From positions 1 through 10,252 of the forward strand of contig NYZA01000059.1 of NCBI GenBank assembly GCA_002686955.1: a stretch of DNA of 10,252 bases. The letters run 5' to 3'. The notes under the pieces are model-generated. The model searched no databases, was not told the origin of the DNA, and was given only the letters and a program-made list of their open reading frames with translations. The translations under genes were made by a program, and so were the position numbers. The stretch's first letter is position 1, and each line of letters opens with the position of its first letter. This document shows, in pieces, positions 6,507-10,252 of the stretch. The DNA comes from Gemmatimonadota bacterium. Its GTDB lineage: Bacteria > GCA-2686955.

Positions 6507-7613
6507 ATGGATTGCCCGCTGTGTCAGGCTGCCGATCACGTCGTCGGTCACGTGGGCGAGTTCATCCTGGCAGGCGAGGCGATCCGTCAAGAGACGCGGA
6601 TCTGTCGAGCATGCAGCCTGGTCTTCGAATCTGCCGAGCCGAACCTCGAATGGTCCTCTCTCTATGGCAGCGTCTGGTATCGCAGCAGCCTCCCGAACGC
6701 CAAGCAGACTGAACTCTACGCACGGGATGCGGGCCTGATCGGTCCGCCCGCCCATGCTGGCGAACGGGTTTTCGACATCGGCTGCGGACGCGGCCTCCTT
6801 CTCGACGAATTATCGGCGCTGGGTTGGGTCACGGCGGGCTGCGATCCGGAAGCGGACGCGATCGAGACTGCCCGGCTGAAGGGCCATTCGGTGACGGCCG
6901 AGTGCTTCGAACCGAGGCCCGATTTCGAATCCGACCTCGTCATCCTGGGCGATGTTCTCGAGCACGTGGCGGATCCCCTCTCGATGCTGCGCGACGTGCG
7001 CCAGATCCTGCGTCCGGGTGGGCGATTCTATGTGCGCGTACCCGACCTCGAAGAGGTGAACTTCGACACCTTCGGCGACGTCTTCGGGCTTCAACATCGC
7101 ATCTGGTTCACCCGGGACACGCTACGCGAGGCTCTCGCCTTCGCCGGCTTCGAAGTCTGCTTCGACGGAAAGTTCGCACGCGGAATGCATGCGATGGCTC
7201 GCATTCAATCCCCGCGTGCCTGGTCTTGTCCCAAGGGTGAGCCCGCGCGGTCGGTGGAGATCGTACGCAACTACTCTCGCGACATGGCAGTCCGGCGGGC
7301 TCGGATCGCGAGTCGCCTCGAGTCGCTGCGGGGGCGGGAAGTCGCCCTCTACGGCGGCGGTGAACATGCCGAAGAGCTGCTGAGATTCTCAGCCCTCGGC
7401 GGAATCGCCACACGGGTCGTAGACAGCAACGAATCGCTGTGGGGAAACGCATGTGGTGCGCTCACGATCGAGACACCGGCGGTGCTCCGAGATCGACCGC
7501 CGGAATCCGTGGTGATCGCGAGCAAGGCGTACCAGAACGAGATCGCGGCCGGGCTCGAAGATCTCGCAGAGCGTGGAGTTGACGTGATCCGGCTCTACGC
7601 CGAGAGTGGCTAG
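6507..7613 (+). CDS. C-methyltransferase-like protein: zinc ribbon, SAM methyltransferase and C-terminal nucleotide-binding-like domain
   Basis: A 368-residue three-part protein. Residues 1-40 carry paired cysteines (CPLC at 3-6, CRAC at 33-36), the zinc-binding N-terminus seen in sugar C-methyltransferases such as the TylC3/NovU group. Residues about 85-235 are the methyltransferase core: VFDIGCGRGLLLDEL (88-102) SAM loop, CDPEADAIE (112-120) with the acidic ribose contact, VILGDVLEHVADP (145-157) and LRPGGRFYVRVPD (168-180). Residues about 275-365 form a Rossmann-like tail with ALYGGGEHAEELL, RVVDSNES and VVIASKAYQNEI, like the C-terminal domain of those enzymes or the nucleotide-binding fold of sugar acyltransferases. 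It is shorter than the usual roughly 410 residues. GAGGGGAG (6491-6498) lies 8 bases before ATG 6507. Only three bases separate its stop from the next start, so the two are surely co-transcribed. The likely role is methylation of a nucleotide-activated sugar or glycan; the exact substrate is not readable. Confidence 0.87.
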   Translation: MDCPLCQAADHVVGHVGEFILAGEAIRQETRICRACSLVFESAEPNLEWSSLYGSVWYRSSLPNAKQTELYARDAGLIGPPAHAGERVFDIGCGRGLLLDELSALGWVTAGCDPEADAIETARLKGHSVTAECFEPRPDFESDLVILGDVLEHVADPLSMLRDVRQILRPGGRFYVRVPDLEEVNFDTFGDVFGLQHRIWFTRDTLREALAFAGFEVCFDGKFARGMHAMARIQSPRAWSCPKGEPARSVEIVRNYSRDMAVRRARIASRLESLRGREVALYGGGEHAEELLRFSALGGIATRVVDSNESLWGNACGALTIETPAVLRDRPPESVVIASKAYQNEIAAGLEDLAERGVDVIRLYAESG

Positions 7614-7616
7614 CCA

Positions 7617-7634
7617 ATGTCGATCGATCGACAT
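7617..7634. repeat. Perfect 18-bp palindrome at the pyruvyl transferase start codon
   Basis: ATGTCGATCGATCGACAT is its own reverse complement, and its first three bases are the start codon. As mRNA it can fold into a seven-base-pair stem with a four-base loop that hides the AUG. It could make initiation depend on ribosomes arriving from the gene three bases upstream, or it could be a protein-binding site. It could also be chance. Confidence 0.6.
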
Positions 7635-8918
7635 GTCGTCTTTGCGGGTGCGTACGGGACGGAGAACACAGGGGACGACGCTCCTCTGCTCGTCATGGCG
7701 GAGGGATTGCGTCGCCGCCACCCGGATGTGCGGTTTCGCTTTACAGTTCTTGCGAGACGCGCAGACCCGCTGATCGAGTCGGCTGCCGCGGCGAGCTTCA
7801 TCCCCAACCCTGAATACGATTCACGGGAAGCGGCCGCGGGCAAATGGTTTCGGGGTTTCAATTTCGGGGACGATCGAGCAGATCTCGCACGCATCGACGA
7901 GACGATCCGGGATGCCGATCTAGTGGTCGCGGGCGCGGGCAATGTCCTGATCGATCTCGCTTTCGATCTCTTTCGGGGACCGATCCCGCTGCTTGCCAGC
8001 TATGCCTTCATGGCGGATCTACATCGCACGCCGCTCATGCTCTACGGCATCACGGCGGGGCCAATCAAGAACCCGCACGCGCGCACTCTCTCGGCGTGGA
8101 TCGCGCGATCGAGCGCAGTCGCCACCTGCCGCGATGAAGCGTCCGCCGAACTGCTTCGTGAAATCGATCAGGGGCTCGAAATCGAGGTCCATCCCGATCC
8201 AGTGCTAGCTCTAGTGCCCGCTTCGGACACACGATTCGATGCGGCGTTGGCCAGGGAGGGATTGACGCGCGAGAGTTCGCGTCCGCGGTTGGCGGTCGCA
8301 TGGCGCGATCTGGACTTTCTGGGCTTCGATCGCTGCATCCTCATCGATGCGCTACGAGCGCTTTCGGAGGAGTACGCGCTGCTCTTCATACCTCAGACGA
8401 CGGGTCCCGACGGGGACGACCGAGAGCTCGCGCAAGAGATCGTTGCCTCACTCGGCGACGCGGAAGTGCGTGCCGTGACGCATCGACATTCGCCCGAAGT
8501 CCTGATGCGCTTCTACGAGCTCGCGGAGGTCACGCTCGCAGCACGGCTGCACGGCGCAGTCTTCAGCACCTGTTCGGGTACCCCGGTCGCCGCGCTTGCC
8601 TATCTGCCCAAAGTATCCTCGTTCATGGAGACCGTGGGTCTGTCGGCGTCGTGCGTGGACATCGAAGACGCAACAGCCGCGTCCCTGGTGGCGGCCGTGG
8701 GCCGAGCCCGCCAAGTCGACGGCGCCCGGCTCGCGTCGAGGACGCAGCGTGTCGGCGAAGCGGTCTCGGCCTATCTTGAGCACGCATCGACGCTGCTTCG
8801 CCTCGATGATCGAGCCTCGCCCCGCCCCCACCACGCGGATAGAAAAAATGAGCTGCGAGTAGGCGATTCGAGCGGCCTTTTCGGCACGCGATGGAGATCG
8901 CGCTCTTCCCCTTCATGA
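7617..8918 (+). CDS. Polysaccharide pyruvyl transferase family protein
   Basis: A 433-residue protein of the polysaccharide pyruvyl transferase (CsaB/WcaK-like) family, which transfers pyruvate from phosphoenolpyruvate to sugars of surface polymers as ketals. Features are an N-terminal AYGTENTGDDA (12-22), the GxxNxGD signature; VVAGAGN (103-109); LYGITAGPIKNP (142-153); VHPDPVLAL (191-199); RLAVAWRD (224-231) opening the second Rossmann half; FIPQTTGPDGDD (257-268); and the hallmark AARLHGAVFSTCSGTP (308-323), with R310 and H312 in the active-site RLH motif. The start lies three bases after the preceding stop, so translation is coupled. Homology fades after about residue 400. The last part, near residues 413-433, is read from the reverse side of a degraded IS200 gene, so the original stop seems to have been lost. 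The catalytic core looks intact. Confidence 0.9.
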   Translation: MSIDRHVVFAGAYGTENTGDDAPLLVMAEGLRRRHPDVRFRFTVLARRADPLIESAAAASFIPNPEYDSREAAAGKWFRGFNFGDDRADLARIDETIRDADLVVAGAGNVLIDLAFDLFRGPIPLLASYAFMADLHRTPLMLYGITAGPIKNPHARTLSAWIARSSAVATCRDEASAELLREIDQGLEIEVHPDPVLALVPASDTRFDAALAREGLTRESSRPRLAVAWRDLDFLGFDRCILIDALRALSEEYALLFIPQTTGPDGDDRELAQEIVASLGDAEVRAVTHRHSPEVLMRFYELAEVTLAARLHGAVFSTCSGTPVAALAYLPKVSSFMETVGLSASCVDIEDATAASLVAAVGRARQVDGARLASRTQRVGEAVSAYLEHASTLLRLDDRASPRPHHADRKNELRVGDSSGLFGTRWRSRSSPS

Positions 8919-9163
8919 ATCCCACAACGTTGGCCCCCGCGTACTTCGGTGGGATCTCGATCAGTAAATGAACGTGGTCCGCCATCCGATGGCCTTCCAC
9001 GATCCGACTTTCTTTCTGTCGCACCAGTTCGCGCAGCACATCGGCCAGATCCTCGCGGACCTGGCCGAATATCCCCTTCTTCCGGCACTTCGGGATGAAA
9101 ACGATGTGATACTGAATCACAAGTCCTCAGTGTTGAACGGCTGTGCGCCAAACTCGATTCATC
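8836..9163 (-). pseudogene. Degraded IS200/IS605-type TnpA transposase
   Basis: The remnant of a Y1 HUH transposase. From 9120 downward the frame reads IQYHIVFIPKCRKK, IVEGHRMADHVHLLIEIPPKY and VVGFMKGKSAISIA, which closely follow IS200-type TnpA. The HUH metal motif (H49-V50-H51, counting from 9120) is intact. The N-terminus lies in another frame: DESSLAHSR (9163-9137) resembles the opening DEKSLAHTR of enterobacterial IS200 TnpA. A frameshift therefore sits between about 9139 and 9121, and a TGA interrupts the other frame there. After KSAISIA only a faint echo (HFFYPRG, to about 8830) remains. The expected RGYxV block and the catalytic-tyrosine helix are absent, so it cannot be active. It lies antisense to the end of the pyruvyl transferase. 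The 3' boundary is approximate. Confidence 0.82.
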
Positions 9164-9405
9164 CAGCCTTTGAGTGCGCGTCGGCACGATATAGCGTGAC
9201 TGTCGCGAGGGTCGCGACGGACTCACAGAACTGCCTTGCTTGCCGAGCTATTCGCAATCAGATCTGGGCCGTCTCTCCTAGAGATCTGGGGCCCTTTCCT
9301 GATTGAGATGCAGAGATTTGGATCGATAAGGGATTAGTCAGACAGAGCCGCGCTGCTTTGTGACAGAAGGACTCGTTGGATCCTTCGGAGCATGTCGACG
9401 TCCAG
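8919..9405. other. Gene-poor spacer holding the IS200 remnant
   Basis: No intact gene lies between the pyruvyl transferase stop and the sulfotransferase. To about 9163 it is transposase debris. Beyond that are a hairpin (9196-9226) and a direct repeat GATCTGGG at 9261-9268 and 9283-9290, the second copy preceded by a short TCTC-CTA-GAGA palindrome. The sulfotransferase promoter may lie in 9230-9370, but no clear elements are visible. Confidence 0.45.
9196..9226. repeat. Hairpin upstream of the IS200 transposase remnant
   Basis: GTCGCGA-GGG-TCGCGAC is a perfect seven-base-pair stem with a three-base loop. It is extended by an outer GTGA/TCAC pair across an internal loop. It sits about 30 bases before the transposase 5' end, where IS200/IS605 elements carry their subterminal recognition hairpin, so it may be the old left end. 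This is inferred from position. Confidence 0.35.
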
Positions 9406-9969
9406 ATGGCTATCTACTCGAAGAGATTCAATTTTGTCTTTCTGCACGTGCCGAAGAGTGCGGGAATCAGCATGAGAACCGCGCTCCTCGCGTCGGACAA
9501 CGATGCGATCGAGTTCGACAATCACATTCTCGCATCGGAAATCGTTGCGGCAATTGGCGCATCGGAGTTCGCTCGCGCCTACAAGTTCGCTTTCGTCCGA
9601 AACCCCTGGGACCGGGCGGTGGGGCTCTACCACTTCATCCTCTCTGATGAGAGCCATGCAGCGCACCAGCTCACCAAGGACATGTCGTTTCCCGAATACC
9701 TCGAGGTCTACAACGAGAAATCCCGGAGCCGACAGACGGACTGGACGCACGATGCAGATCGGCAGCTCGTGGACTTCATCGGGCGATTCGAGACTCTGCA
9801 GCCTGATTTCAAGAAAGTCTGTCAGCAGATCGGGCTCGAAGGAGTAGAGCTGCCGCACCTCAATCGGAGCAAGCACGCGGACTACCGCAGCTACTACACC
9901 CGGGACATGCGCGAGGCGGTCGCGCGGTCGCGCGCATTCGAAGTCTCAGAGTTTCGGTACGAGTTCTGA
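9406..9969 (+). CDS. PAPS-dependent sulfotransferase, sulfotransferase family 2 type
   Basis: A 187-residue protein that should transfer sulfate from PAPS to a carbohydrate hydroxyl. The 5'-phosphosulfate loop is HVPKSAGIS (14-22) with K17, directly after the first strand. The 3'-phosphate motif is FVRNPWDRAVGLYHF (63-77) with R65. The C-terminus has LPHLNRSKHADYRSYY (149-164) and closes with SEFRYEF, a pattern common in short bacterial members of this family. The serine normally found in the 3'-phosphate motif (RNPxDRxVS) is Gly73 here. ATG 9406 places the first strand where the family expects it but has a poor ribosome site. An in-frame TTG at 9376, preceded by AGAAGGA (9365-9371), would add ten residues and is a real alternative. 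No signal peptide or membrane anchor is visible. Next to pyruvyl and methyl transferases, its likely acceptor is a surface polysaccharide, though that is inference. Confidence 0.88.
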   Translation: MAIYSKRFNFVFLHVPKSAGISMRTALLASDNDAIEFDNHILASEIVAAIGASEFARAYKFAFVRNPWDRAVGLYHFILSDESHAAHQLTKDMSFPEYLEVYNEKSRSRQTDWTHDADRQLVDFIGRFETLQPDFKKVCQQIGLEGVELPHLNRSKHADYRSYYTRDMREAVARSRAFEVSEFRYEF

Positions 9970-9982
9970 ACAGGCTGTTTGA

Positions 9983-10001
9983 CGAGGTGGCTACGACCTC
10001 G
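9983..10001 (+). terminator. Weak hairpin after the sulfotransferase
   Basis: CGAGGT and ACCTCG form a six-base-pair stem around a seven-base loop, 13 bases past the stop. No T-run follows, so it is at best a Rho-associated or processing structure. Confidence 0.25.
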
Positions 10002-10060
10002 ACACGCAGCGTCCGGCTTCCTCGACCCGTCGAAGCCAGATTGCCCCCAACCCCGGCGAG

Positions 10061-10086
10061 GTCGGCCGGAACGAGGCCCGGCCGGC
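10061..10086. repeat. Strong GC hairpin before the DUF1330-type gene
   Basis: GTCGGCCGG and CCGGCCGGC pair over nine positions (eight Watson-Crick, one G-T) around an eight-base AACGAGGC loop. It lies between the sulfotransferase end and the next start, with no T-tract. It may end the upstream transcript or act in the leader of the downstream gene. Confidence 0.4.
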
Positions 10087-10134
10087 GATAGGATCGAGTC
10101 GCAAAGGGCATCTCGATGGGCGACATTCCGCCGG

Positions 10135-10252
10135 ATGACAGGCAGCGAACTCCCTCCGACGGCCGAACAGGTCGAGGCCCTCCGCGAGCAAGTCGGGCCC
10201 GGCCCGGTCGTGATGCTGAACCTGCTCAAGTACCGTCAGCCGGGAGGGCAAG
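10135..10252 (+). CDS. DUF1330-type protein, N-terminal fragment (runs off the window)
   Basis: The first 39 codons of a gene cut by the window edge. The fragment contains PTAEQVEALREQ followed by GPVVMLNLLKYR, the characteristic opening of longer DUF1330-type proteins (small ferredoxin-like, dimeric alpha/beta barrel folds of unknown function). ATG 10135 is the first start in this frame that fits the family, but it has no clear ribosome site. The better-spaced ATG at 10116 (after AAAGGG) is in another frame and gives an arginine/proline-rich reading without homology. Function unknown; the family call rests on one short conserved block. Confidence 0.68.
   Translation, partial: MTGSELPPTAEQVEALREQVGPGPVVMLNLLKYRQPGGQ

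Noticed and set aside
6321-6755. N-terminal extension of the minus-strand methyltransferase
   Set aside because: It would overlap the zinc-ribbon end of the divergent gene antisense, has no methyltransferase features, and a good ribosome site precedes ATG 6320.
10116-10252. ATG 10116 as the start of the last gene
   Set aside because: It has a better ribosome site but reads a different frame from the conserved VVMLNLLKYR block and gives an Arg/Pro-rich non-homologous product.
1-10252. CRISPR arrays, rRNA and tRNA genes, phage or defence genes
   Set aside because: No regularly spaced repeats, RNA gene signatures or recognisable defence or phage proteins were seen on either strand.

Overview
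The window is 10,252 bases of GC-rich bacterial DNA with closely spaced genes on both strands and GC-biased third codon positions. A lipobox-bearing small protein, a bacterial-type cytochrome P450, a DUF1330-type protein, a PAPS sulfotransferase and IS200 debris fit a high-GC Gram-negative bacterium. A myxobacterial or other former deltaproteobacterial lineage is my best guess, but nothing here fixes the taxon. No rRNA, tRNA or CRISPR was seen.

Left part (1-3170). A complete tryptophanase (plus strand) runs convergently into a small TRL-like lipoprotein gene (minus strand). The lipoprotein reading frame is broken by an in-frame TAG in the middle of its signal peptide. Upstream of it on the same strand lies a complete soluble cytochrome P450. 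These genes share no obvious pathway.

Middle part (3171-5639). About 650 bases carry no convincing gene, only one doubtful minus-strand ORF. Then comes a large polytopic membrane protein with histidines at fixed places in its membrane segments and a C-terminal TPR-like tail. It is unnamed and is the most interesting uncharacterised gene here. A 173-base convergent gap follows, with a hairpin just after the next gene's stop.

Right part (5640-9969) looks like a surface-glycan modification locus. A small class I methyltransferase (minus) diverges from a tightly coupled pair (plus): a zinc-ribbon C-methyltransferase-like three-domain protein and a polysaccharide pyruvyl transferase. Downstream is a PAPS-dependent sulfotransferase. 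Between the pyruvyl transferase and the sulfotransferase lies a decayed antisense IS200-type transposase. The pyruvyl transferase frame runs on into this remnant, so its last roughly 20 residues appear to be acquired antisense transposon sequence. Together these genes suggest methylation, pyruvylation and sulfation of an extracellular polysaccharide.

Right edge (9970-10252). After a gap with two hairpins, the 5' end of a DUF1330-type gene begins and leaves the window.
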